Positions 21,176-32,390 of a stretch of DNA of 64,000 nt are shown here, one piece after another. The first letter of the stretch is position 1, and each line of letters starts with the position of its first letter. The notes beneath the pieces are model-generated. The model made no database searches. It saw only the letters and a list, made by a program, of their open reading frames with translations, and was not told the DNA's origin. Source of the DNA: Symbiodinium microadriaticum (taxonomy: Eukaryota; Sar; Dinophyceae; Suessiales; Symbiodiniaceae). Made by a program: the position numbers and the translations under genes. The stretch is from the NCBI GenBank assembly GCA_001939145.1, contig LSRX01001580.1, positions 19,319 through 83,318 on the forward strand, written 5' to 3'.

Positions 21176-22440
21176 AGGGGGGCGCCATCGTGCTTCGGCC
21201 AAGTGGTGTGCCGACCGAGACACTGAACCTCAAGGCGAATGTTGTGGATCCACATGTTTTACTGGCTGAACGCGAACCGGATGATGGTCGTGGCGTGGGT
21301 CGTGTAGAACCGGGTGAGGTACCAGTTGTTGAGATGCCAGAACCGAGCTACCGGATGTCAGGTAAACAGCCGCCGCCGGCATTGATGAAGCTCTATCGTG
21401 ACATGGGATTGTTCAAGGTCAAGTCTGGTTGGACCATGAAGTCTCGAGTACAACAACAAGAAGAACAAGCTCGCTATTTCTGCGGCTTGGGCAAGTTTGA
21501 TGTGGAGACGTGTGCGGAAGTGCTACGTGATGTTCATCTTGGTGGTGGTCCCCAAAGAAAGACAAGGGGAAAGCAGGCTGCAGCCTTGATTCTTGGGGGA
21601 TACGTTCATGGAAGTACGAGGGCCTCTACAGCGATCACCTCGAAAAGGCCTTGGCTTACGAAGTATTTGAACATGGTGTTGAAAACAAGGACGCGGGAAA
21701 CTACGTTGAGGGAACCCAGCTGGACAACCTTGGGGGTGTTCAGGGCAGGGAAATTCCATCTCATCGTGATCTCCGTAATAAGCTGGGCATGCCAAACTTT
21801 GTCATGGAAGTCTGGAGGGCTTTGGTTATCAGATGCTCACGAGGCGAATGAGCACGATGGGACCAAGGGCAACGACCTACAGCGAGAACTACCTGATGGA
21901 TCTTTGGCAGAGGGACGTGTTGTCGACATCAAGGACAAGGTTGCTGTGTTTGACCCGAAGAAACTTCACTCGTATATCGAGGGCAAGGATGGAGAGCATC
22001 GGATTTTGGCTGGGTTTACTCCTCTTGGTGTGGAAGCTATACCGCCTCAGTCAGCAGCGTTCATGAGCAGATGTGGTTTTCCTCTTGAGAACACTGGCGT
22101 GGATGTCTATGATGTCTTGGATGATGAGTTCGAGGAGGCCAACAAGGATGGTTCGGATCTGGACACCGACGGTGACAGCACTGAAGAGGAGGATGTCGAG
22201 CAGCAGGCACGGGTTCTCAGGTGTGAAATTGAGGAGGAGTCCAAGAAGTTGGCGGTCGAGGACCAGGAGTCGAACTATGTGCGGAGGCTGCAAGAGGCGT
22301 TTGAGAAGTGTGCCAAAGAGCTTGGGCGCATTCAGCTCAAGCAGCTCAGGCAGGTGTTGAAGATTTGCCCTGAGGAGGCTATGGGCGTGGAAGTCGAGGA
22401 GCTTCTGCGCGCTCTTACGGGTCCCCTAGAAGTCGTCCAA
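21160..22440 (+). pseudogene. pol linker between integrase and reverse transcriptase
   Basis: Long hydrophilic region. It includes KKLHSYIEGKDGEHRILAGF and an acidic stretch (DDEFEEANKDGSDLDTDGD) followed by helical sequence (ESNYVRRLQEAFEKCAKEL). About 300 bp in the middle (21520-21860) appear out of frame. Confidence 0.7.
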
Positions 22441-22441
22441 C

Positions 22442-23390
22442 GTGAGCCTACCCGAAGTACGGAAATATGTTGGGCTGTGGACGGGCGCTATCGTGAAAGA
22501 AATGAACGCCTTGATAGACTCAGGCGCAGTGACCCTTTTGAACCCGGAGCAGACCAGGGAGCTCAAGAAGGCTGGACTGGTGGTGTTGCCGGGCAAGGCG
22601 GTATTCACTGTCAAGCCGCCCAATGATCCAGATGGTCCAGAGAAGTACCGTCGCAAATGCAGAGTGGTGGTCTGCGGCAATTTCCTTCCAGCTCAAGGCC
22701 AGAATGTCTACGCGTCGGGTACATCGGCCGATACACTACGTATTGCAGTTGCTCTAGCAGTGAAGATGGGCTGGTGTATTGCCAGTACAGATGTGGCCAA
22801 CGCATTTACGCTGGCGCCTATGCCAAAGGATTTGACGTATGGTTTGACTCCTCCGACCATTGTCATCTTGGCTGGAGCAGCGTCTCCAGGTGAAACCTGG
22901 CAGATAACCAGGGTCCTCTATGGCCCACGCGAGGCAGCCCGGCTTTGGGGTGACTTTCGCAATGCTCGGTTGGCTGGAGCAAGAATCGAGTACGAGGATG
23001 TCGTCATCGAGCTGACGGCCACCACTACGGACGAGAACTTGTGGAGGATGACCTTTAGTGGTGACGATATAGTACAAGGATTGGTGCTGGCCTACGTGGA
23101 CGACTTCATGATTTGTGCAGCCCGTGGTGGATGCAGACTGGAAGTGCACCGAGCTAGAATGGGTCGAAGGAGGATCGTTGAGGTTTCTTGGCATGGAACT
23201 TCGAGTATGTGGAGAAGGTATACATCTGTCGCAATCTGGCTATGTTCGTGACCTATTACGGCAACATGGAATGGAGGAGGATCCTCAGGGTGGTTTGACG
23301 GTGCCTTGCAACAGAGAGTGGTTACAAGATGCTGAGTCGGACGGGGATATTCCTACGTTAAGTTGGCTCAGAAGGCCACGGCAGAGGTAT
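22442..23390 (+). pseudogene. Reverse transcriptase region of pol
   Basis: Copia-type RVT_2: entry block VKPPNDPDGPEKYRRKCRVV, first catalytic Asp in ASTDVANAFTLAP, and the LAYVDDF active site at 23090-23106. A frameshift follows just after YVDD. The connection (RFLGMELRVCGEGIHLSQSG) continues in another frame to about 23390. Confidence 0.92.
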
Positions 23391-23391
23391 T

Positions 23392-24204
23392 ATGGTTATC
23401 GACAAGGAGTTGGCGCACGCGGTGGGATGTATGGCCTCGCATGCTCTGAAGAGACCGTTGAGATCTCTGGAAATAAGCAAAAGGGTCCTGAAGTACCTGG
23501 CGCGCACGGTCGAGTACGGCATCTTGTCTCAGGAGGTGGATGATGATCCTTTGCTAGCAGTTTATTCTGACGTCAGTTTTGCCCCTGGCGGGGGGCGCTC
23601 GTTTGGGTCGACCATGGCGCAGATCTACAGGATGCCAGTTGCTTGGCGCGCGCCGAAACAACCGGTGATAACTTTGTCGGTTGCTGAGGCGGAGTTGTAC
23701 GAGGGATGCTCAGCCGTACAATCAGGGTTGGGCATCGACGCTCTGCACTCTGAACTGAGCCTATACCCGGTCATGCATTTGAGGATTGATAACGCCGCTG
23801 CCCAGGGACTAGCAAGCGAAGCACCTGGCACGTGGAAGACAAGGCACCTTCGTATAAGGGCGCGGTTTTTGAGGCAAGAAGTTGCTGCTCAAAGACTGGT
23901 GATATCACACGTGTGTGGAAGCATGCAGAAGGCGGACTTAGGGACGAAAGGGTTCGACCTGCCGAAGTTCAAGTCGCTTCTGGCAGATTGTTCCATGTGT
24001 TCCCAAGGAGGCTACCAACGCAGCATTGCGGGCTTTGAGGGTGACCAGTTGCAATGGATGGCTGTTATTCGTGGTTATATGCTTGTGCCTTATAAAGGGG
24101 GTGGATGCTGGAAAGGAGGCATTGCCTTTGGATGGATCCGTGGAGTTCTATGCCGTGGTCATCAGCGTGGTGGTGGCGGCTGTGGGCCTGTGGGAGTGTT
24201 GTGA
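23392..24204 (+). pseudogene. RNase H region of pol
   Basis: All four acidic residues of copia RNase H are present: VYSDVSFAP, SVAEAELYEG, LRIDNAAAQG and KADLGTKGF. This is the longest intact catalytic domain of the element. It ends near 23970, after which the frame runs into the C-terminal module. Confidence 0.9.
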
Positions 24205-24638
24205 AGAAGATTTTACGTTCGCTACGCTTGTGGTGGAGTTCACGAACTAGAAGACCTGAGCGAGCAGAGCGAGTGAGGACTAGAACTCGCGACGCAGTTC
24301 AGGAGGAGATGCGACGACGAGAGCTGGAGCTGCCCGAGACTACGGGATCGTTGACTAGCAGGTTTTCGAGAAGGGCTTCATCTATTACTCGGTCGTTTTC
24401 CTCTTGGGTTTCAACGAAGGAAATTGGGACCCAGACAGTCGCAGTGCCAGTGATTCCTCTGGAGTGACTACGAACTTATACGGGGCCTTTTTTCACAACA
24501 CCTCACGGGGACCGGATTCATGCGGCACAATATTGCTATGGCCAGAGGAACGCTACGTGTCCTCCCCAAAGGTTCGATCTATGTGCGTATTGCCAGAACA
24601 CGCGCGGCCTCTATGTCATCAATCCGGAGCAGGGCTAA
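24026..24638 (+). pseudogene. Extra C-terminal module: hydrophobic segments, basic tail, His/Cys motif
   Basis: After RNase H come two hydrophobic segments (NGWLLFVVICLCLIKGVDAG and YAVVISVVVAAVGLWE). One frameshift later there is a basic stretch (RRPERAERVRTRTRDAVQEE). Past a single TGA, HAAQYCYGQRNAT is followed by LCAYC, ending at TAA 24636. Canonical copia Pol ends with RNase H. The hydrophobic part could be env-like or a membrane anchor, and the H...C...C-x2-C could bind zinc. Both are inferences. Confidence 0.7.
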
Positions 24639-24689
24639 GAAAGCTTAGGAAGCAGATCGTCAAATGTGCTTCCCTGGCGGTGATTTCTC

Positions 24690-24712
24690 AAGGGAAGAGG
24701 AGGAGCGCAGAA
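24690..24712 (+). promoter_or_regulatory. Possible polypurine tract
   Basis: Purine-rich AGGGAAGAGGAGGAGCGCAG lies about 32 bp before the 3' LTR. Normal tracts abut the LTR, so either priming is offset or both LTRs have lost outer sequence. Confidence 0.35.
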
Positions 24713-24743
24713 GCTCTACTCCAAAGCTTTCATGGTTCATGCT

Positions 24744-24937
24744 TGCATGTGCACAGATGCTGCAAGCAGACATGTTCGATGACCGGTGTTTGCATGTGCA
24801 CAGAAGCTGCAGACAGCCGGGTGCCGACGACGCGTTGGCCCAAGGACGGAAAAACAGAGTGTGTCGGTAGCGCCGTTGTTCAGAGGCATGGCTTCTGATA
24901 CACGTATCTTTGATGGCCTTCCTGCTGAGTATCAGCA
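24744..24937 (+). repeat. 3' LTR (194 bp)
   Basis: Same length as the 5' LTR with three substitutions. One (T to C at 24840) falls within the spliced-leader-like decamer. Followed by AAACCCT (24938-24944), identical to the 7 bp before the 5' LTR. Confidence 0.92.
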
Positions 24938-25125
24938 AAACCCTAAACTCCCAAACCCTAAACTCCCAAAAACCCTAAACTCCAAACCGTAAACTCCAAA
25001 CCCTACACTCCAAACCCTAAACTCCAAACCCTAAGCTCCAAACCCTAAGCTCCAAACCCTAAGCTCCAGACCCTACACTCCAAACCCTAAACTCCAAACA
25101 CTAAACTCCAAACCCCTACACCCTA
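24938..25125. repeat. 14-nt telomere-variant minisatellite (right of retroelement)
   Basis: AAACCCTAAACTCC units, with AAGCTCC and ACACTCC variants, continue the array interrupted by the retrotransposon. Confidence 0.9.
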
Positions 25126-26128
25126 AACCTGGAGGTTGTGGATCCCAGGACCCCTGAGATGGCAAGCCACCACGTGGCCTGTGGATCCCATTTGCGTGGG
25201 GCAGTAGTAGCCCTCAAAGCTGAGATACCTGGTGGCACTCAGAAGCCACAGTTTAGGGTTTAGGGTTCCTAAACCCTAAACCCCCAACCCGTCAACCCCA
25301 AACCCTAAACCCCTAAACCCTTTGCTCCGGCTAAACAGTCCTGAACTGGACAGGGCTCGACATAGGTAAGTAGGAGCCGACAAAACACAACATGTGCATG
25401 CTTTGGACCCTTAGGCTATGGGGCATTGCAGCTGGAGGGTAAAACTCAAGAGAATTACTTGTCTTACACTTCGTGGAACGATTGAAGAACAGAACCGCGT
25501 TTGCCATAAGTAGTAGGGAAATCTGAAACTTACAAAAACCCCAACTGTAATCTTTCTCAACTCGATGAGAAGTTGTTGCTTCGGAAAACTCTCCTTGCTT
25601 CGGACTCACCCGAAATTCCAGCCACAGTACGGTCTCGCGACCCGTCCATGAGGCAGCAAGGATGCGCCCATGGGCCAAAAGAATCGACAGCAGCCCAGCT
25701 TGAACTGAGGCAGCAAGTTTTGAGCGTTGGGATTTCAATTTGGGGCCTCTGACGTATACTGCTCAATCACCCACCGAAACCCGTTCGAGTTGCAGGGCAC
25801 TTAAGCAAAACTTTCGAATTCTCTCGTCTCCTTCCTAAACCCGCTTCGACAAAAGAAGCCATGCTTTCGAGTGGCGGTATCTAACGGCAGGCCTCTGCAC
25901 TTGTAGTCCTACATGTCCAGAGGCTAGGCCCCAAGAAGTGCGTCTGCACATGTCACAGCAAGACCCACACCTGGTTCTGACTGTAGCTGATGGCATTCAC
26001 CACGTGACCCGCGGTGCAATGTGGCTTCGATGGCTGGTCACAGGAGCCAATCAGATTTGTCCTTCAGCCCGCCGCACGGCTACCCAAGCTACCGCCCAGA
26101 CCCTCACGGTAGAGCATTCTAGGACTCA

Positions 26129-26208
26129 ACCCCTAACCTCCCAGGTACCGACTATATAGGGTACTAGAGCCCCTCGGGACATATATAGTAGGTACCTGGG
26201 GGTTAGGG
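26129..26208. repeat. GGTACC foldback, copy 1
   Basis: Inverted arms around CCCAGGTACC-GACTATATAGGG and its complement meet near a GAGCCCC centre. Flanked outside by CCCTAACC and GGTTAGGG. Confidence 0.85.
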
Positions 26209-26501
26209 TTCCGGGAACTCAACGAAATGTGGTGACCCTCATCTGGGACTACGCGGTTTCCTCTTGCAAGTGCTAGGCGGAGGCAGCGAAAGCATCGTAC
26301 ACAATTGAAGGGAGAACCAGTCCCTGGGCGAACCTTAATCTCTCTTGATGTCGTGCTACCTATACCTATGCGTCGGGGATGACGAGATAGACATGGGCCG
26401 ACCTAGCAGATGGGCGCATTGGCGTCGAACGAAACTCCGCCAGCAACAAAACGTTTCGAATCTGGAGCGCAAGGTTTATAGGGTTTGGGGTTCATTTTAT
26501 C

Positions 26502-26624
26502 CTAACCCTCCCAGGTACCTACTTTATAGGGTACTAGACCCTAAACCCTAAACCCCGCAATTACCTACTTTACAGGGTGCTAGATTCCCTAGGGCCCTAT
26601 ATAGGAGGTACCTGGGGATTAGGG
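26502..26624. repeat. GGTACC foldback, copies 2 (half) and 3
   Basis: A left arm (CCCAGGTACCTACTTTATAG) is followed after a telomere-like spacer by a more complete copy ending GGTACCTGGGGATTAGGG. Confidence 0.8.
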
Positions 26625-26726
26625 CAATATATACCAAGACATCGGGTCCTCCGACAGAAGACCTTGAGTTCAGTCCTTGGCATTCCATCACGCGAGGCAA
26701 GGAGCTGAGCCCCTGATCCATGAGCT

Positions 26727-26786
26727 AGAACCCTAACCCCCTTGGAGCCCCTAAGGCCCTATTTAGTAGGTTCCTGGGGGTTAGGG
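26727..26786. repeat. GGTACC foldback, degenerate copy 4
   Basis: Right arm CCCTATTTAGTAGGTTCCTGG with GGGTTAGGG outside. The left arm is mostly lost. Confidence 0.7.
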
Positions 26787-27074
26787 ATAAGGCTTGTGAG
26801 GTTTAGGGTCTACGGTTAGGGTTTGGGATTTATAGGGTTTTAAGGCTCAGGCTGGCTTGTAATACATCTGCAGGAATATTGTGTCAAAGTGTCGCATGGT
26901 CTAGACGTCGATCTGGTTGTTCACAACTCGAGATTCTGGGTAGACGACCGTTTAATGGCCAACTGGCAGAGGGACGAACCTTCAAGAAGTTTCCGGTTTT
27001 AGGGTTTATGATGCAATGAGAAGGCATTTAGGATGCTGTTCGGAGCATCCGCTTCCCAGCCGAACCTCTAAATC

Positions 27075-27388
27075 TTTCATTCCGACGGGTGCAACCCGAA
27101 AACTGCATGCGAAAACTCCATGTCTTGCGAGCGACCAGTTTTGCGGGCCTCCAGTGAGATTGTTGCCCTTGACCTGAGGCATACATGTTCAGAGTTCGAC
27201 TGCTCAAAAGTTGACATCGAGCAGGAAGGTCTCACAACTTCGCGCAACTGCCAATGCAGAAGATAGCACTGCCACCATGCCACCTTGATGCCAGGCAGGT
27301 TGTACCACCCGCTGATGGCATAGCCAGAAGGACACGTCGCTGACCCGGAGTAGGCGGACAGGACCTCCTCACGGTGTCTAGCTTGGGT
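27075..27388 (-). CDS. Exon of cysteine-rich extracellular protein
   Basis: Continuous frame reading SATCPSGYAISGWYNLPGI, KVAWWQCYLLHWQLREVVRP and SNSEHVCLRSRATISLEAR. The CP-x-G ... W-x-x-C block matches modules in the exons at 32.6 and 63.7 kb, so this is probably part of the same gene or a paralogue. The acceptor may be in CAAGCTAG near 27385. The donor was not fixed. Confidence 0.7.
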
Positions 27389-27659
27389 GGCATTCGGATG
27401 CCTTGGTCTCCGGCTTCAAACTGACTAGATTCTGTTGGGCAGGAGGTTTTCTAGCCAAAACCGAAGGTGTTGATGGTGTAATGGCACAATACCCGGCACG
27501 AAGCTTCTCCTGTGAATCCGAAGCGTGGATGTCCAGGCAGTGGGGGAGCGTCTTCTCCTCAGGTTTAGCCCAAGCGTTTAGGTTCAGAAATGATTCCGAG
27601 AACAACCACGCTTCTGGGACTATGAGGACTACCCAGGCCGCACCTCAAACCCTGTAAAC

Positions 27660-28400
27660 CCCAAACCTGCGAATGGCAGATGCCGAAATTGTCTCCCAGT
27701 TCCTCCGAGACCACCACGGCTCCAGGCGGGCAGGTGACACCCCAAAACGCCTCAGAACAGGCGCTTGGACGTCAAACCCGCGGGGCAAGATTTTTCCAGG
27801 TTTGGGACGGGGGAAACCCTAAACCCTACAAACCCTGTAAACCCTAAACCCTATAGCCTGACCAGGGTCCGAGGCGTGGAAACCGTAGTGGTGACCCAAA
27901 GTGTCTGAAGGAACAAGACAAGAAACACCCTCAACCATCCCCTGAAGCGCAAAGCACTACGCTATGGTCCTTAACGTGCCCCCCCCAAGGCGAGGCAAAG
28001 TACCCTGACAAACTTGTGGATGCTCAGCCGAACCCCGAACCCAAAGCGGAAAAGCAAGACGTGATGGCATGGGTATTTAGGAGGCTTAGTGGCCCTAAAC
28101 CCTAAACCCCAAACCCTTCACCTTAACCCTAAACAATGGCCTAAACCCTAAACCCTAAAAGGCAGCGTTCAAGCGGGTGTGTATCTGAGCTTCGGGCATC
28201 CCCGCTGGCTGCGACGCTGAGGTACCCCATGGACTGAGCCCTGTGCCCAAGCTGTGATTAGGGTGGGTTTGGGGTTTAGGGTTTAGAGGGTTTGGGGTTT
28301 AGGGTGGGCGGGTCTCTGAAGAGGCCAGAAGCAGGCGACCCTTCACAAACAGATCGAGAAAGGCCCGTGACCATGTCAGATGTGCTGTCTTGGTAGGGTT
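27660..28400. other. No supported gene
   Basis: Telomere-like blocks at 27815-27860, 28095-28160 and 28262-28310 in unique DNA. No exon recognised. Confidence 0.45.
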
Positions 28401-28439
28401 TAGGGTTACACTGTTCAGAAGTGGGTGGCGACTACGTTT

Positions 28440-28760
28440 ATGACACTTGATCCGTGCATCGGCCTCTCGCCACTGGAGCCCTTGTAGTAAAAGGGCCAGC
28501 TTCGAGCATCATCGAATGGAAGCGTCTTGTAGGGGGCGTTGCGCAAGATCGCTGCAAGGACCTTCCATGTAGCAAATGCCACAAAAGCACCGGCGTTGCG
28601 CAATATCTTGGGCAATTTGTGCTCTTCATGACTACAGGATTTCGCTGCTTTCCACATTTGAGCTGGAAGGAAGCCTTCAGCGTCATCCCGTTCGCATTCG
28701 TGAGCTTGGCCACAGCTGGGCTCACGGACATCGATCTGTTCATCAGAACCGGGCAGACTT
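28440..28760 (-). CDS. Candidate exon(s), frame uncertain
   Basis: Two minus-strand frames read like protein in different parts (SMSVSPAVAKLTNANGMTLK; LRNAGAFVAFATWKVLAAIL), perhaps two exons with a small intron. The plus strand is also open here (128 codons), so strand assignment rests on context. Confidence 0.4.
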
Positions 28761-28892
28761 TCTCGATCCTGGCATCCGCGTGCCCTAAAAGTTCAACCGA
28801 CTTTTACAGATGTACGTTTAGCCTATATGCTGAACCCTAAACCCTATACATTTAAAGGAAATGAAGAGGAAGTGCCAGGTGCCGTCACATGA

Positions 28893-28992
28893 AGGCCTTA
28901 GGCTCCAAGGACTCTCATTCTAAGGAGTTTGGGCCGAAAGACCATAGTATATAAGGTTTCTTTTGTTTCATGGGTATCTTGAACCTAAAGGA
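28893..28992 (+). repeat. GGGCCCAAA dispersed family, copy a
   Basis: Consensus order GGCTC-TAAGGACTCT...AGGAATTTGGGCC-AAAGACCATAGTATATAAGG...TTGAGCCTAAAGG. This copy is in plus orientation. Confidence 0.75.
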
Positions 28993-28994
28993 TC

Positions 28995-30356
28995 TATTGC
29001 TAAACATCTTTTCCCGAGCGTACTGCACCACATTGGCATGAAAAAACTGCAAACGAGCACAAGTCACGATCCCTAAACCATATAAACCCCAGACCCCAAA
29101 CCGGCCATAAACCCTAACCCCTAAGCCTCTAGACCAGAAGTGCAGGGCAGCTTTTTGTTCGTATTGCTGATATTATTATCTTTGCGGTGTCGGGCCCTCA
29201 TACCTGTCTAGCGTTCGATGCTCCAGAATTCTCACAGTAGACCCTTACACACGCACACACGCATACACAAGGCCCAGAGCTCAGCCAAGTATCATCAAGG
29301 TCGTCGCGGCTGCATAGATCTTTGACAAGTCCTGGAGACAATCCAACTGAGGACTGCTCGGCGAATCCCACACATTCAGACCAACTTGACTTGAGGCTGG
29401 ATAGTTTTGAAATGCAAGTCGCTACACTGTTTCAAGCCATATGCAACAGCTGCCTGAAGGGGCAAGCAAAAGGCAAAAGTTTTGACAATTCCTAGACTCC
29501 TAGAGTGCATTGACCAGCCAAACCCTTCCCTATCTTGCAAGAGAAGCAGCAAAGTAACCTGTCCTGGCTCTTGATAAAGTTATGCCAAGCATAAACCGAA
29601 AAGGAAAGCTTTCATTCTACGTTCCATCATCATTTCAAGCTACAGGCGTGGATTTTCAGGGCAACTGGGCCATCCGAAGCTAACTGCCTGCCTCGACCCT
29701 CGACCGATGAAGCCATGGGGTATGTGTACCTCTCGTGTACTTCCCACCCCAAGAGCGACAGTCGAAAAGTCGGAAGACGATCCGAATCCCTAAACCCTAG
29801 ACCCTAAACCCCTGCTTCTTGGTATAACTGAAGAACTTCTCCAACTTCCTGGCTTCTACTTTGGACTTCCACCTCATGCAGACCTGCCCCAGAACCCCTA
29901 AGGCCTCTAAACCCTAAACCCCAAACCCTAAACCCTAAAACCCTGCAGCCCTAGGCTCTAAACTCTGAATCCTAAACCCTCAACCCTAAACCCACACTCC
30001 TAAGTCTGTGGGGCCCTCCTCTGGGCTCACGGACGCCCACTGGGAGCATGAGCTGCCTTGTGAACTGCTTTGGTCAGACTCCGCCGCCTGGCACGCAAAA
30101 AGCACCTTCGTCCCGTTGCCTGGGGCGAGGGTGGAAGGTTTAGGTTCTGTAGGGATTAGGGTTTAGGGTTCCCGAGCCACCGCGTATCAGAATCCTAGCC
30201 ACAAACAGTACTTACTGGCTACGAGCCCGCAAAAGACATCCCGGTTTAGGGTTTAGGGCATCATGCAGGTAGAAGATCCACACAACCCACTGGGTGCTTC
30301 AATGTGACTAACGAGCTCTTTCTGTCTGTTTAGGGTTTAGGGTTTAGGACGTCTCG

Positions 30357-30404
<48 letters not shown>

Positions 30405-30970
30405 CTCTCTCTCTCTCTCACCCTCTCCCTCACCCCACACACACTTGTGTTCACAGTGTCCATGCAGGCCAGGGGTGCCGTACGTCTTCACCACCTCATA
30501 GTGATCCACATACTGGTAAGCCTGCCTGGCAGAGAACCACACGGTGTGGAGTTGGCCTCGCTCGTTTAAATAATTGCTTCCCCGGGCGATATAACATCAC
30601 ATTGAGTGCAGATCTGGCGTTTTGCAAACATTCAGCACTAAAGCAATGCATACAATGACAGCACTAGGACTGCATCGGGTACTCTTGCCAACGTGCACCC
30701 ATCACTCTGCATCGGGCTTTACCAAGTTGTTTCCTTGTGCTCTTCACGGTTCCAACACTTTGCACAAGCTCGTCTATTTGAGGACATCGGTATTGAATTC
30801 CACAATGTGTGTTATGTTACAGCCCAACCTTCTCTTCACGAAACCTTGGTGGCGTAAACTTGGTGGCTTGGCCTTATCCACCTGTCATCTTGGGTTGTCG
30901 AGTCTATGTGCTTCAACTCTTGCTTTCTTGTACGCCACGTTCCAAGCCAAATGAGGGAGGCATGGCAACA
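28995..30970. other. No supported gene
   Basis: Telomere-like blocks at 29070-29130, 29785-29815, 29895-30000 and 30245-30345, and a compound microsatellite. Open frames exist at 30622-30954 on the plus strand but lack junction support. Confidence 0.45.
30352..30430. repeat. (CT)n(AT)n(CT)n compound microsatellite
   Basis: CT dinucleotides flank a central (TA)n tract. Confidence 0.95.
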
Positions 30971-30999
30971 CCCGAAACTAAGATAAACAAAAACGTGTC

Positions 31000-31147
31000 G
31001 CATGGACATCCTCTCGAGCCATCTTGCAGAACTGGCCCTCGCAGAGCCTCTGCTGAGCATCGAGATTCGCTTCTTCCCAAATCTCCAGAGCGAGATCAAC
31101 ACCATCGCTTGCTGATGTGCTGTCGTGGAGTGTCAAGGAAGCCTGCC
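31000..31147 (-). CDS. Exon, likely extracellular protein gene
   Basis: After AAGTGGCAG the frame reads ASLTLHDSTSASDGVDLALE then EANLDAQQRLCEGQFCKM. Clean coding character with two Cys; a donor GTTTTTG follows MAREDVHATR. Product not recognised. Confidence 0.6.
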
Positions 31148-31254
31148 ACTTTGTCAAGTCATTTGGTGTTTGCAACATAGGGTTTAGGGTTCAGGATCTA
31201 GGATGCAAACTGGAACAAATCTGAAGTTACTTATCGCTGTGTACCAGTACAAGC

Positions 31255-31292
31255 GTGCGCACACGCACACACAAACACACATGCGCACACAC
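31255..31292. repeat. CA-rich microsatellite
   Basis: Imperfect (CA)n on the plus strand. Confidence 0.8.
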
Positions 31293-32124
31293 CGCAAGAT
31301 AAATTCAACAGCCCTGCATGTTTACAGCACAGACCACTATGCCTGGTCACTTGGGGGACCTGGAGATCATCACCGGACATATTGCGTTTCAATGGTCCTT
31401 GCTTATGCATCTCCGACTCCCACGATCACACTCCCTTGCAATAGCTTTCACGAATAAGGGCTGGCCGTCTGCCTCGCAGTTGCTCACGTTGACGAAGTTC
31501 TCTTGGTCTGTCATGCTGACAAAGCCATTGTCTGCACCATGGCTCTGTAGAAGCGCCTGAGAACCAAGGCTGAATAGATAGGAATTAGAGCTTAGGGTTT
31601 AGAAGGTTTGGGGTTTAGCGTTTGTAAGGTTCAGGGTTTCGGGGTTTGGGATTTAGGGTGGACATGCGGCAGCTCGCTTCAGTTGGTCTAAACAGGGGCC
31701 ATGTCAGCGACTCCGAAGGTTTCAGATGCAGGGTTCGTCATGATAGTTGGGGGTCCTTGCCATTTATTCAAGTAAAGTGTCCCCAGACCCTAAACCCTTG
31801 AATCCGAGGTGACATGTCTCCACTGCAGGCTTCTGGGCCCTTCTAAGGGCGGAAATGCCATGCTGTTGTAAGGATTCGCCGCTCCTTTGGGCAGTGGGGG
31901 ATGCTCCAAGAAAGCTGCACGCATTCAGAACCAAACGTTTCATTTGGTATGCATGTAATTTGCATGCTTTGTGCCACTGCTCTTGCGGCTACTACAGCAT
32001 CAACGGCAGCGAGATCATCCGGTCCCAGATCTCAAACTCTGAACATATATTATACGGGAGCGATTGTGATATGGGAAAGCACGTGGAGACTGTCATGGAA
32101 TGCTGCACTCTACTTTGCCCGTCC

Positions 32125-32345
32125 GCCTGCGTGTCTTTGCGAAGCTGCCTTTCACTGGTCGCGGCAGAAGGGTCCTGCTGGTGCAGGTGCAGTGGTGAAA
32201 GAATGTCGACAAGCCAATTGGCGGCCTTGGACGCACTCTTCACAAAGTCCCACTGCTGGAAGACGTCGCCTGGAGTGCAATTCCTGCCAACCAGTACACC
32301 GAGTATCTTGGGCCCAAGGGTGCAATCGGGGCTTACAGCCGTCGA
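32125..32345 (-). CDS. Exon following the lectin-like exon
   Basis: A T-rich tract precedes the acceptor CTGTAAG. The frame reads PDCTLGPKILGVLVGRNCTP then GDVFQQWDFVKSASKAANWL. Two Cys suit the extracellular context. A plus-strand frame over the same DNA is also open but lacks an equivalent acceptor. Confidence 0.6.
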
Positions 32346-32390
32346 AAAAAAACTTAGGTCAAGACCGGTGGCTGGCATTGGTCACAGTTA

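Larger units (their letters stand above)
15509..24937 (+). mobile_element. Ty1/copia-class LTR retrotransposon, degenerate
   Basis: Structure in order: LTR, half-tRNA-Met primer site, gag, protease, integrase, reverse transcriptase, RNase H, extra C-terminal module, LTR. Integrase before reverse transcriptase is the copia order. Coding sequence is split over several frames with in-frame stops, so this copy is not expected to be autonomous. It lies antisense to the surrounding host exons. LTRs differ at 3 of 194 positions, indicating fairly recent insertion. Similar CCCH-Gag copia elements are, to my knowledge, abundant in Symbiodiniaceae genomes. Confidence 0.93.
25130..27070. other. No confident exon; foldback-rich
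   Basis: Unique DNA with telomere-like blocks at 25250-25320 and three copies of the GGTACC foldback family between 26129 and 26786. Minus-strand frames at 25331-25766 are open but unsupported by junctions. Confidence 0.45.

Noticed and set aside
26129-26786. CRISPR-like array
   Set aside because: Repeats are palindromic elements at irregular spacing with telomere-like spacers, in a eukaryotic context with no cas genes.
28454-28840. 128-codon plus-strand ORF
   Set aside because: The minus strand is equally open and fits the strand of all neighbouring exons; no motif or start context favours the plus frame.
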